From Isoetes taiwanensis (lineage: Eukaryota; Streptophyta; Lycopodiopsida; Isoetales; Isoetaceae), in NCBI GenBank assembly GCA_021234155.1, contig JAJEKV010000084.1, forward strand, positions 3,879,449 to 3,943,448: a stretch of 64,000 nucleotides of DNA. The letters are read 5' to 3'. A program made the translations under genes and the position numbers. Shown in pieces: positions 18,695-29,359 of the stretch (its first letter is position 1; each line of letters starts with the position of its first letter). The notes beneath the pieces are model-generated. The model did no database searches and was not told where the DNA came from. It worked only from the letters and a program-made list of their open reading frames with translations.

Positions 18695-18743
18695 GACATC
18701 TGCTTGAATTCGTTCTTCACTGCCATGTAGATATGAATATCTA

Positions 18744-19065
18744 TTGATTTTTTTACTTGATTTCATTCTGCAATTTCTCCTAGCTCCCATATTATTTTGC
18801 TCTTAGGTTTTTGGGCACAAGTACTTCAGGTTGTCTAGTTCAAAAGCCATTTGACTCTTTGCAAAAAATCAATCACCAAAATTACAAAAAGCAAATGAGT
18901 GCCTGGTTTTTTTTTTTTTTTTTAATTGCAAATTATAACCTTCCATTTTGAACATGTAATTCTCCATAATCTTAGTTCTAAATCAAGCCAACTTTTCTTG
19001 CACATATTTCTAATAGTTTTTTCTGATATTATATTTTAAAATCAGCCAAAAATGTTAAATAACAC
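18744..19065 (+). repeat. Direct repeat, copy 1 (322 bp)
   Basis: Starts TTGATTTTTTTACTTGATTT and ends AAATGTTAAATAACAC. About 90% identical by eye to 19920-20234, with different A/T run lengths. It starts about 27 bp from the LINE insertion site. TG...CA-like ends suggest a small LTR, but no target-site duplication was found. Confidence 0.85.
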
Positions 19066-19919
19066 TCAAGATATCATCATTTGAGCATGCATATATATTT
19101 TTGTCACAAGGAAGTGCATTAGCCAAAGTTTCTGCCCACTTTGAACCTGTTTTGTCATCCATTCCAGATCCAAATTGAGCCAAATTTTTTCCACATGTTA
19201 CCACAAGTTTTCTCCGATTTGTTCTTGAAAAATTATGTGGAAATGATCAGTATATCTCGAAATATTCAGATCTGAGTGCAATTGTCTCATTTTGCTTTAG
19301 CGTTCATAAAATGATTGATACTTCTTTGCAAATTTTCAATGAAGTTTGGCTGCCTGTTGTTGGGTATGCTTCCAACTGAGGAAGTAATATATGACTTGTG
19401 GTTGCAACATTCATATCAAAGCTTGCATTTGAACTAATGCACCTCAGAAGTATTCACCGTATATAGTATCCCAAAATGATTATGTCAGTGCGCGAGAGGA
19501 GGACAAGCCATATGATCAAATTTTGCAGGATGCATGAGAATTTATGACAAACTCAATAATTTCAACCCTTTTGAACACTTCTAGTAAAGATAATCTGTTA
19601 CTGTTTCTATACCGAAATGAAACTCGATGTCGCCATGTCATTCAGAACACTGAAATTACCTCAGAGGCCAAGTTATATGGCCAGTTATTTCAAAGAACAT
19701 AACAGAAATGCCTTACCAAACAGTAGTTATAGGCACCACCTGGGCCAATTGACTACAAATGTGCTGGACTTGAGATCCTTTGGCGCTTCTTGGCCAAGGG
19801 TTGGTCTTCTGCCCATGAAATCAGGTCCTTAGGGTAAGTTAGCATCCAGAGTTTGTTAGCATAGCCGATTTGTAGTTTTGACTTGGATAAATCACCCGTC
19901 CATTGACACTTGGTTTGCA
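19066..19919. other. Spacer between the two 320-bp direct repeats
   Basis: About 850 bp of AT-rich DNA. One plus-strand open frame (19617-19832) shows no recognisable domain. No primer-binding site or polypurine tract could be seen next to the repeats. Confidence 0.4.
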
Positions 19920-20234
19920 TTGATTTTTTTACTTGATTTCATCTTGCAATTTCTCCTAGCTCCCATATTAGTTTGCTCTTAGGTTTTTGGGCACAAGCAC
20001 TTCAGGTTGTCTAGTTCAAAAACCATTTGACTCTTTGCAAAAAAACAACCACCAAAATTACGAAAAGCAAATGAGTGCCTGGTTTTTTTTTGAAATTGCA
20101 ATTTACATCCTTCCATTTTGAACATGTAATTCTCCATAATCTTAGTTCTAAATCAAGCCAACTTTTCTTGCACATATTTCTAATAGTTTTTTCGATATTA
20201 TGTCTCAAAATCAGCCAAAAATGTTAAATAACAC
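19920..20234 (+). repeat. Direct repeat, copy 2 (315 bp)
   Basis: Second copy of the 18744-19065 repeat, same orientation, same end motifs. Confidence 0.85.
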
Positions 20235-20404
20235 GATTATATTCCATTACAAAATATTCATTTCAATGTATCATTCTTTAATGTGTTTAAACTTCTTCCA
20301 CATGTTCAAAATTACCTAAGCTGCATTGCAATAACTACACGAAACAACATGTGGTATTGGGGCAATCCATAACGTATGGGCACCTTGTTTACTTACTCAC
20401 TTAT

Positions 20405-20577
20405 ATCATTTTAGAAGCTTCTAACACATTCTAAAGGTTTTTAGAACTTTCTAGAACATTCTAAACATCTTAGAACTTTCTAAATTGCTCTAGAACTTTT
20501 GAAGAACATTTTAGGATCTTTTAGAATATTTTAGGACATTTTGGGACTTTCTAGAATTATCTAGAAATTTCTAGAAT
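20405..20577. repeat. Dense TTCTAGAA-type array (heat-shock-element-like)
   Basis: About 170 bp in which TTCTAGAA, TAGAACTTTCTAGAACATTCTA and variants recur 10 or more times. Alternating GAA and TTC blocks fit the nGAAnnTTCn heat-shock-element consensus, though the array may simply be a degenerate simple repeat. It lies about 220 bp upstream of a small open frame at 20799-20990. Confidence 0.55.
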
Positions 20578-20798
20578 CTGAGGGCCGAGATTGCACCACA
20601 TGACGCCTTCCACACCGTCGATGTATATTGACCCTATTTTCTTATTATATTAAGAAAATTAACCCCGAAAACTAGCAGAACGGCAGGGTTGGGAAGGAGG
20701 CTAGGCAGTCGGTCTCGCGTTGGTTTTTCGTCCGTGGTATTTCGAAGATCGTATGGGTTGGGACAATATATATTCATTGTTAGTCGAGTTAATGTAAT

Positions 20799-20990
20799 AT
20801 GGATTTGAAGGTGATGCAGCTTTCCAACCTTCCATCAAGTGTCATATTTTTCATGCCTCTGGTGGTTTGTATTTTACTAGCCTCCATATTTTACATGGGT
20901 GCAGTGGTTGCAATAGCAGCAGTAATAAATATATACGTTTTGGGCTTTCTCAATAAGGGAGGGTGCCCGGTTTTGGAACAGGGGCCCTAA
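20799..20990 (+). other. Small open frame with one predicted membrane segment
   Basis: 63 codons, starting MDLKVMQLSNL, with a long hydrophobic stretch (VVCILLASIFYMGAVVAIAA). The stop lies inside the left end of the TIR element at 20957, so the natural C-terminus, if this is a gene, has been altered by the insertion. No family recognised. It may be a chance frame. Confidence 0.2.
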
Positions 20991-21446
20991 TATGGCGCAC
21001 CTTTATGGCACACTGTAACGGCCAGGATCTTTCCATTTGAGCTTTCTTTTAGGACTTTTGATTTGAATGGCCAGGATCTTCCGGTTCTGCTATTTTCATA
21101 TTTAATAAAATAACTTTTTTTTTTTTGGGGGTTTTCAAATGGACCAACATCATTGTAAAGAGCTCAGTTAAACCTTTAATTTGACTATTCATATGTCTCA
21201 TTTTGAGCTTGTTAGGATAAAAAACAAACGCCAGGACACTTAAGTGTGCCATGTTGGGCAAAAAAGGGGGTCACTTTAGTGTCTCATAACTTTTGCTACA
21301 GGGCACCGGAGTAGGCAATTTTAGGGTCACTGGAAAGAGCAACTTCAGAAGATTCAAATGAGCCCTTCTTTGTCCTCATCTGAGCAGCAACGGGCTTTCA
21401 TCGGACCATTTTGCTCTTAAGTGTGCCGTCACCGGGCACCCTCCCT
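20957..21446. mobile_element. TIR element (MITE-like), about 490 bp
   Basis: Left end TAAGGGAGGGTGCCCGGT (from about 20954) and right end ACCGGGCACCCTCCCTTA (to about 21449) are perfect inverted copies over 18 bp. The interior is non-coding, with a T14 run and two GGCCAGGATCTT motifs at 21010 and 21069. The outer TAA/TTA may be part of the TIR or a PIF/Harbinger-type TWA target; no longer target-site duplication is clear. Confidence 0.75.
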
Positions 21447-21449
21447 TAA

Positions 21450-22630
21450 GCAACTACTGCCTGACATCATCCTCCAAACGAATGTAACAAGTATCACGAC
21501 ATGATAAGTGGCACACCTAATTTTAAATAGGAGAAATATTACAGGTTTCTCATTGCGTGTGTTGATTAACCAAAATATAGCATCTGGGCATGATTAACAT
21601 GCAACTTATTTACATAGATTGAAGCAAAGCGCTAAATTATTGACCTTTTGATTGCGACATGTTTTGGTAGAGCTTGTGGCTTTCAGATTCCTATCTGCCC
21701 ATGTTGTTGCATGCAGTTGCAAAGAAACAGACCGGTGGTGAATGTCGGAGGCATGGTCGCTGAAGTCGGTCCTGCCAGCAATTTTCTAATAAATAGCATA
21801 GTGGTTCTTGCACCATGGATTCATGCAAGAGTTTTTAAGTAATAAAATATGCTGGCCCTTGATGTGGGAGATTCCATAAAGATAAAGAGAGCGATGCAAT
21901 GAAGAGCCAAATCAGTAAAAACAATATTTGAGACATGGTATAACTTATTGCAGTTGCTTATCATGAAGTTGTAGATCAATGAAAGGCAATTGTAGCTCGA
22001 CTTAATGATTGTCATTCTAACAGTCATTATTGTACTATAGTTATAGGGTTCTTGGAAAAATTGTTTTGTGTATACATGCTGCACATGATGCAAAATCATA
22101 GGAATCCAAGATGTCATATTTGTCATTGCAACCGTGGATTCTTGCAAGGCTGTTTGCCTGATTGGATGTTAATGTGAACAAAGCAGAGGTAAATAGGCAC
22201 TGTTTACCGCATAAATGCAGGAAAGAAATGATTTCCTTTTAAATGCAAAGTTGCTCAGTTGCTGTAAGATTGGATTTTGCACGTAAGATGTTCTGCATGC
22301 ATTTAAATCACCATATATGCTGCACTGCTAAAATGTCCCATAGCTTGGATAAGTTTGCACTATTCTCGTAAAATTGCAGCATTCTGACAGTGCACACGAC
22401 ACTCAATCCTAGGGACACGGATAATTGGCATAATCAGTTGATGCTAATTTTTGCAGTAAATGCATGCTTGAAAATTCATACAGCTTGAAGCATATAAGGC
22501 ATTACATTCTTACCAATTTGGTGCAAGATAAGTTTCCACTAAATCACCCTTTTATCCACACAACCTTGCTGGTGTCCATTTGCATGACTTCCAAATGTAG
22601 CCTCCTCGCCTCTTCAACTTTGGTTAGTTA
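21450..22630. other. Intergenic or intronic DNA, no firm gene
   Basis: AT-rich. On the minus strand at about 22563-22620 a short exon-like stretch reads VEEARRLHLEVMQMDTSK followed by a GT. It could be downstream of the exon candidate at 22632-22837, but I could not confirm phases. Confidence 0.3.
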
Positions 22631-22631
22631 C

Positions 22632-25051
22632 ATCTTAGCAGTGAACATCCACATGGCAGTTGAAACTTTTTTGCTCCACTTCATAGATTTATGAGCAAGA
22701 TGCATACATGTTTCATCATTTGGAACCTGTTCCAAAGGGCTATCATCTTCATTTATTCGTGGAGCTGTTATCACGGTACCACTTCCTACGGCAAAATCAT
22801 ATTTCTGGCACTCCATTTTTATGTCTGCATATTGCTCCTTGAAATAAAACCAGTGGCATCTCATATTATGTTATACAGACATACCAGGTTTCTGTATCCA
22901 ACAAAATGTAGTGGTATATTATATTCTGTTTAAGACTACCTGTAAGCAACACATATTAATAGCCCTTCTCATGCATCTTGTCTGTAAAATGGCCCCATAG
23001 CAGTTACAAGAAGGCAGAGTCATGTAATCAGCTTTCTAGCTAAATATCTACCTTGGTTGATGAGACACTTAGTATGTTTTACACAGCACATGAATAGAAA
23101 TATCTTCTTTGGTAATCACTCTCCTGACTTTTTCGAACAGATCAAGGGTTACACTTGTGATACATTCTGTGCTACTTCGAACTAGTTTGATGGATCCAGT
23201 ATCAACACATTACTTATGCAAAATACTGCTTTTCTAACACAGCAAACTGTAAATAACAAATGGTGCTTCCTTGCAGCTAGTATATTCGACAAGCAACATG
23301 GTCAATGTTGCAGCTGGTGGCTCTTATAATGGCAATAATGGTAGTTAGCTACAAGCCAAGTACCTGCGAATGTTCTGAAGCCTTTCCCTCTCTGCTCTGA
23401 TGCTGCAAGAAGATATTGTGTATAGTCATGCAAGAAACCAATGAAATGGGAATTAGTTGTTCTCAACAATCAGAAGTTTCCAGACTTACTTTAAAATGAT
23501 CATGCAATGCATTATCTTTTCTGTTAAAGATCATTAACATTTTCCAATGTTGCTTGAACAAATCTAAAAATAGAAGCACAAGTACGAAGAGATGAAACCC
23601 TTGATTCATGCAAACAGTAAAAATTCCTATACAATTATCTTGAAGTGTTTCATGTTTATAGATATCATATCATGTCAGGCTCCAGGGTGAGTGTTTAATA
23701 CAATCTGTAGGTTGCATTTCTCTCCTCATCATGCCATAATAAGCTTTCGAGCATACATAAATAGGCTTGAATGACTGCTCAGGTTTTCTAATTCCAGATT
23801 GGTGCACAAACAAATAATTTTTCCTAGCTGGTCATCAGTCTATTGATGCCTAAAGGACCTGCATATAACATGCACGATAGTCTCTAGCCTAAACATCAAA
23901 AGCCAGGCCACTAGGCTGGCTGTGCTGACTGGGAGGTTATGAGTGGACCAATCATCTCGATTTACCTTGACAATTGAGCAATCTCCAATAAGCACTCTGA
24001 GACCATATCTCAGAAAAATTGTTGCTAGATTTCTCTTGCTCGCAAGAAATGCTGAGGTTTTCGTTTGCTTTTGAAACATTCAGACACTTTGTTGAATAGG
24101 AAAAACTAATTCCAAATATACCTCTACTAGATGCTTCAGATAATTATCGGCATGTGGGGCAAAAAAACCACATCGGAACTGTAGACGTAATCCAAAGAAG
24201 CAGAATGCAGATGGGAATGAATACAAATAACAACTCATGATGGTGTTGCTAGCCAGCTATAAGTGTTCATGCTGCTCCACAAAGCCTCAAGAACATCTTG
24301 AGCTAGATTAGAGACAACACACATTTTTACAGTCTGCTCTTGTGGCAAGGCACAACAGCATGGCATATAAAAGCACCTGGATGTTTCAATACTAATGAGA
24401 TGGTACAAATAAAGGCATATGAGTTAAGCAATAAGACCCTGTAGTAAAACTGTCTCCATAGTATAAGATTTGACCATCTCCTCCAAGCAATAAGCAAAGT
24501 AGTTCATGCGCTAAGAAATTATTCTCTATAGAACTATTCAAAATTGCCAATCATGGCTTTGGATCACTACATGCCAATATCTCAAGCAGCCTATACACAA
24601 CAATCTGCCATGAGATATACGCTGCCATATAAGGATAAACTAGGTTTCATTGTAAAAATAGAGCATATGCTAGAACATATAGAGGGAAAACCTGGAATCA
24701 TATATCTAATTGAAGCAAGTGTAGGCATGTCAAAAATAAGGGGACTAAAAGAATACCAGTCCTTTGGAAAGGATTTGAACATGAAGAAGTAATATAGTGC
24801 ATCATAAAGTTAGTTTCTAATCCTGCGCTTAATGCTATAAAACCTCAATTGCAACTACAAAGAAAAATTGCAAGATTAGAGAAAAAGAGCAGAGCCTCAT
24901 ACCTTTCTCTGGTGATAGGATCCTGAAGGAGACAAAAGACAATCAACAGCCATACGGCAAGCCAAGAAGGCTTAGCAGGAGATCCACAAACTCTTAACCT
25001 GCTTCTGCATACAGGATTCTTTCATCGGAATCTTCCAGAATCCTCTTCAAT
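22632..25051 (-). CDS. Candidate multi-exon gene of unknown function (fragmentary)
   Basis: Exon-like pieces on the minus strand: 25051-24999 (LKRILEDSDERILYAEA, acceptor CTTTCCAG, donor GTTAAG); about 24924-24905 (CTCCTTCAG acceptor, GTATGA donor); about 23402-23365 (IRAERERLQNIRR, TTGCAG acceptor, GTACTT donor); and 22837-22632 (acceptor TTTCAAG; KEQYADIKMECQKYDFAVGS, then KSMKWSKKVSTAMWMFTAK; donor GTAACT). The composition is charged and protein-like, ending in a mildly hydrophobic segment. I recognise no family. No start codon could be fixed: an upstream stretch near 25376-25480 is open but lacks an ATG in frame. The exon linkage is inference. Confidence 0.3.
23420..24890. other. Probable intronic DNA
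   Basis: Between the exon candidates above. Open frames on both strands (minus 23840-24079, plus 24544-24792) show no recognisable domain. Nothing else identified. Confidence 0.3.
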
Positions 25052-25100
25052 CTGGAAAGCAAATGCAAAAAATGAGTAGGTAAGATGCATGTAATGACCT

Positions 25101-25367
25101 GGCTAGAGTATATTATCCGGCCCCCCTGTGGCCCCCCTGTCACAGGCATGGAATTATCCGGCCCCCCTCCCCGACAGCGTGGCATGGAACGGGTTGATCC
25201 ATTCTTGATCAGTGCGTGGAGTGCCTTCTTCATGGTGTTTAATAGTTTTTTATTGTAAAACGGTGGCGGAACAGGTGCGACAATCGTGGAGATAACAGAT
25301 GGGGGGCCGGATAATTCCATGCCTGTGACAGGGGGGCCACAGGGGGGCCGGATAATAAACCTGATCC
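25101..25367. mobile_element. Foldback/MITE with perfect 57-bp inverted arms and an 8-bp TSD
   Basis: Arms 25111-25167 and 25301-25357 are exact inverted copies (outer TATTATCCGGCCCCCCTGTG); within each arm the TTATCCGGCCCCCC block appears twice. About 10 less conserved bases lie outside each arm, then AATGACCT occurs at 25093-25100 and again at 25368-25375, fitting an 8-bp hAT-type target duplication. The 133-bp interior is non-coding. Confidence 0.8.
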
Positions 25368-25375
25368 AATGACCT

Positions 25376-26290
25376 TTCGGATTGGTAGACTTGGCCTCGT
25401 CGAAATCAAATGGGGTTGCTTCTGCTGCTGTCTTACGCAACGCACTTTGGCTGCCTCCTCTTAAGCAAAACGGTGGTTCCCATGGCAACAGTGGATGAAG
25501 GATGCAGCCGCGAAGAGAAGGAAGCCGACAGACAAAGGAGTAGGAAGGAAATTACTGGATTTTTAGAATTTCCAGAACCGTTGATGCCGAAAATAAGAGA
25601 TCCGATGGACAGGAATTTTTTTTAGCTTACGTGGCATAACACGTGGCATATCTAGAATTGCAGGAAAACGGGCAGCTCGCAATTAAACAACTGGACTTTT
25701 TGCAAAGCAAATTCCCCGATTCAAGCAATTCACATGTTTTAGAAATCAAATTGCAGATGTTAAATAAATAAGAAAACTGAATGTTTTAGAGCAAACTATG
25801 GCACTTTTTCGTAGGTCCTTGCAAAACATACATTCTTCATTCTGGCGGTGGATTTGAAGATCCGCAACTGCAGCTCCAATGTGCATCTGTGTCATGATTA
25901 GACTTATGAAACTCCCCACAAAATTCTTCAATACTGGCTGAACAAATGAAAGAACACAACAAACGAAATTACTGAAACGTAGAACAAAAACCTCAAAAGC
26001 CATCTCTGGACAACAATCCTCTCCGCCATGATGTTCTTTCAGAACTCTGTTTTTCTTCTAAAATATAGGTTTGTCTAGCTGCACAGAGAAATCTAAAACA
26101 GAGATGTTTCAAAAACCCTAATAGTCTAATTGGACATCTTGTAGGCATACTCAGTTTTGTTTCAGAAAAAGAAACCTGGCAAATCAGCGAGGGAAAACCT
26201 AGTGCACCGGATGAGCTGTTGCTTCCTGATTTCTTGATCTTGAATCAATAATGGAAGGCAGAGGAGAAGAATTATGTCGGATAATGTGCA
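25376..26290. other. Flank with possible 5' exon of the minus-strand gene
   Basis: On the minus strand the stretch ending at 25376 is open (SALRKTAAEATPFDFDEAKS) and abuts AG|GTCATT, a possible splice donor inside the MITE target site. Near 25630 are two ACGTGGCAT motifs (ACGT-core, G-box-like). The rest shows nothing. Confidence 0.3.
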
Positions 26291-26402
26291 GGATATGATT
26301 ACGTTCTTAAGAAAACCCAAACGTTCATAATAAAGAGGAAAGAAAAGGATATGATTACGTTCTTAAGAAAACCCAAACGTTCATAATAAAGAGGAAAGAA
26401 AT
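26291..26402 (+). repeat. 56-bp tandem duplication (2 copies)
   Basis: GGATATGATTACGTTCTTAA ... GAGGAAAGAAAA at 26291-26346 is repeated at 26347-26402 with one or two differences at the end. Confidence 0.95.
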
Positions 26403-26826
26403 GGATCCGGGAAAGCAAAATACCTCAAGAATAGAGACTTCAGATCAAAACACATATGATGCTCCAAAATCTGCTTGCTCCTGCGTCACTTACTTGCTCC
26501 CATATCTGCAACAAACAGAACTGGTGAGTTTAAGACGAATCCTGAGAAGCAAAAGAGACCTAGGCTTGTAGAAGCGTCTTAGAAAATACTGGATCACCAT
26601 AGATTGTTGCAGGAGTAAGGGGCCAGAGCAGGCATTCTAATACACCGCCATGATTCTGAGACCTGAGACCTGGGGAGAATGTAACGGGCAGCATCTCTTT
26701 AATGCATCCACTGCCACGCTAAAAAAAAAAACGGACTTTTCTTGCCATGGCCAAATCAGGTGCCCTAAAACAGTATAAAATCATAAACGAATCAAGAAAA
26801 TATTTAAGAAGAGAAGACCGCCGATC

Positions 26827-27070
26827 TTGGAGAAAAGCACTGACCCACATCCGCAGCAGAAAATTTGAGCTTATTAACGGTAACAAAAGCCGAAAGGCAG
26901 GGCCAAAGCAGAGCAGTTGTGCAGAAGAAACATGGCAAGAAAAATGCGAAGGTTGGAGAAAAGCACTGACCCAACTCCGCAGCATTGGAGCTTATTAATA
27001 GTAACAAAAGCCGAAAGGCTCGGCCGAAGCAGAGCAATTGTTTAGGAAAAACAAGGCAAGAAAAATGCGA
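26827..27070 (+). repeat. About 126-bp tandem duplication (2 copies)
   Basis: Both copies start TTGGAGAAAAGCACTGACCC (26827 and 26953), run through AGTAACAAAAGCCGAAAGGC-like sequence and end CAAGAAAAATGCGAAGG. The copies differ by small indels. Confidence 0.9.
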
Positions 27071-27162
27071 AGGATCAGAGAAGAAATAAGATGAAGGATT
27101 GATCGTGCTTGGAAGAGGAAAAATACACGGGATTGATCAAGCCAAGGGACCGCTTCTCTTCC

Positions 27163-27310
27163 CATCTCCGTGCCCATTTTTTTGGCCGAATTTCCTTGGC
27201 CTTAGATTTGTAAAACTAGAGATCTGATGGTGCAAAATAAACCACATCAGATTTTGATGACATGGAAATTACACGTGGATAGGCTAGAATTTGAGGAAAG
27301 GGTGTAGGCC
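27163..27310 (+). repeat. Dispersed direct repeat, copy 1 (about 148 bp)
   Basis: Starts CCATCTCCGTGCCCATTTTT, contains GATCTGATGGTGCAAAATAA and ATGACATGGAAATTACACGT, and ends GAAAGGGTGTAGG. Copy 2 is at 29149-29304. Both contain ACACGTGGAT (G-box core). Function unknown. Confidence 0.85.
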
Positions 27311-28825
27311 CGTTGGGGCTGTGCCCAATCTATTCACAAAAGTTCCTTCATGTCTTTTGCAAACAGATGGCATTTCAATGTAGAAATTTTGGACCAAGGA
27401 ATTGACATCAAAGAATTATACTTCCCCAAGTTTACCAATCAACGAACCAATGTATGGCTATACATGGTTTCAACTGCATAATGGCAGCTAAAAATGATAC
27501 TCCCGGAATAACTTAAAAACAGCTGGTGGTCTGGTCCTACAATAGCTGGGGTTGATTGGCTTTTCCCAACTTTCTATTCGATCGCATCCAGGGGAATTCC
27601 TTGCAGAGGAAAAATGCATTTCTATTTCAAGGAACCCCTTAAGAAAAATAATGTACTTTTGGTACCAACATCTGCTGTGACTAAGCATCATGTGAGAAAA
27701 CAGAGAAAAAAAGGTAACACACATTCTGTAAATAAAATATTCCAAATTATCTGGCAGCGTCCGCTAAGGGATGTAAAGAAACCCCATCTGTGATCCAGAT
27801 TATTTCCATATATACCAGCATATGTAACTCATGGAAATTATAGGAGAATAAGCACATTTTTTGTGTTTTGAAGAATCCGTTTGCTGCTTCTCTGTGGTAA
27901 TGAAAGGAAAACCCAAGTTACACTATGTTGACAAGCTTAAACAAGATTCCTTATAAAAAGAAATGAGACTCCACATTTACAAGCTTACAAGGTTTTATAT
28001 GCTATATACCAAGAAGGATGTGAATTACATTTCAGAAGCTACAATTCCATTTGACTTTATAATTCTACAGTTGCATCATGCCAAAATAGTGTTTATCTTG
28101 CAGTTATAGTTAAGTAAGACAATGCACTTTCAAAGGATTACAACCTCCAGAGTAAGCTTTACATATATCCACATACCATTTGCTTTGTCTGGTGGCTGAG
28201 GCCAGACTACCACATGCATTGTAATTACATGGAAACATGATTCTGTGAGTAATGTCTTGAGCATGCAGATTCAGGGCCATTGCCATCAGTATTCCTGGAC
28301 AGTATAACTGTTTTCAAGCCAGCCAATCCCTGTGCAGCATAGGCAAACGTAGACATCGGACTTGTAATTAGTGTATTGCAGAAGGATACATATACTTCGA
28401 AGTGTTCACGGAAATACCTCTTACCTTTGTTTGAAGCAGTGGGCAACTATGGAAGAGATGAGTAGTAGAAAGCTCTTATCTCTGCACTGAAATGGAGAAT
28501 GTATTTTGACAAGGCCAAGCTATCTCTAATGGTCCTTGGTATGGATAATCCAAAGCCAAAAACTAATATATTCATAGAGCTGCCCAAAAGATTATGAGCC
28601 CTATAGCTGTGCCAGCAGGGAGACTTAGCAGTGGAACCACTCTAGATATGTGCCTAGTTTCTCTCCTGCATTAAAAAAGGAAACGTGTTACAAGAACATT
28701 CCCTCAGATCATGTGAATTTTTTAACGAAAATCATCCAATGTTTTATGCCCAAAGAATTCCATATCATGTCAATTGATTGTTTTCACTCCTTTGCTTCGA
28801 CAATTGCCCCCACACTCCTACTATA
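27311..28825. other. Intergenic DNA, no gene recognised
   Basis: AT-rich. A minus-strand open stretch at 28225-28446 (TFAYAAQGLAGLKTVILSRN) is protein-like but short and unidentified. Nothing else identified. Confidence 0.3.
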
Positions 28826-28910
28826 CACAAGGGCATTTTGGTAATTTTGAAACTCATAAGGGCATTTTGGTAATTACACAAACTCATAAGGGTATTTTGG
28901 TAGTTTTCCC
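28826..28910 (+). repeat. About 33-bp tandem repeat, 3 copies
   Basis: AAGGGCATTTTGGTAATTTT, AAGGGCATTTTGGTAATTAC and AAGGGTATTTTGGTAGTTTT, separated by AAACTCAT. Confidence 0.9.
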
Positions 28911-29148
28911 AAAAATAAAAAATCCTTTAACTCCGTTAAACCACGTTCGCCAACATGGTACAGCAGAGCGAGGCAAAGCTTAAAATCTTACAGAATCGCC
29001 AAGGCCATGCCATAAAGCTGGGATAGCCAAGTTCAGAACAGCAAAGGAACAGTAGAACACAATGTGCTAGGGCCACGCCGAAAGCTCTTCGGCAGAGCTT
29101 CAAAGGAGGCTTGAAAAAAAAAAAAGGAAGTAATTACTTCGTGACCCT

Positions 29149-29304
29149 TTCCATCTCCGTGCCCATTTTTGGCAGATTTTCTAATTTCCCTGGCCTTAGA
29201 TTTGCAAAAGCCAAGATCTGATGGTGCAAAATAAGGCACATCAGATTTTGATGACATGGAAATTACACGTGGATAGGCTAGAATTGCAAGAAAGGCTGTA
29301 GGCA
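29149..29304 (+). repeat. Dispersed direct repeat, copy 2 (about 156 bp)
   Basis: Second copy of 27163-27310, same orientation. It is followed closely by a poly(A) run of about 34 (29321-29354), which suggests spread by retroposition of a short transcript; this is inference. Confidence 0.8.
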
Positions 29305-29320
29305 TGGTAGGGCTGGTGTG

Positions 29321-29354
<34 letters not shown>
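29321..29354 (+). repeat. Poly(A) tract
   Basis: An unbroken run of about 34 A just downstream of the repeat ending at 29304. Confidence 0.9.

Positions 29355-29359
<5 letters not shown>

Larger units (their letters stand above)
14193..18700 (-). mobile_element. L1-type LINE, degenerate, about 4.5 kb
   Basis: Flanked by a perfect 17-bp duplication TGCTTGAATTCGTTCTT at 14176-14192 and 18701-18717. The T-run at 14191-14207 is the poly(A) tail of the minus-strand element. From its 5' end: ORF1, a partial endonuclease, the RT with FADD, and a C-terminal zinc-binding region. Only about 6 bp precede the ORF1 ATG, so the 5' UTR is missing. Several frameshifts make it inactive. Its 3' end (TAATATATT...TTCTTC then A-run) matches the second LINE copy at 31.68 kb. 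Confidence 0.93.

Noticed and set aside
15331-18730. Plus-strand ORFs opposite the LINE
   Set aside because: Antisense shadows of the minus-strand LINE coding sequence.
18744-20234. Called as an LTR retrotransposon
   Set aside because: Flanking bases do not match as a 5-bp duplication, and no primer-binding site, polypurine tract or coding domain was seen; kept only as a repeat pair.
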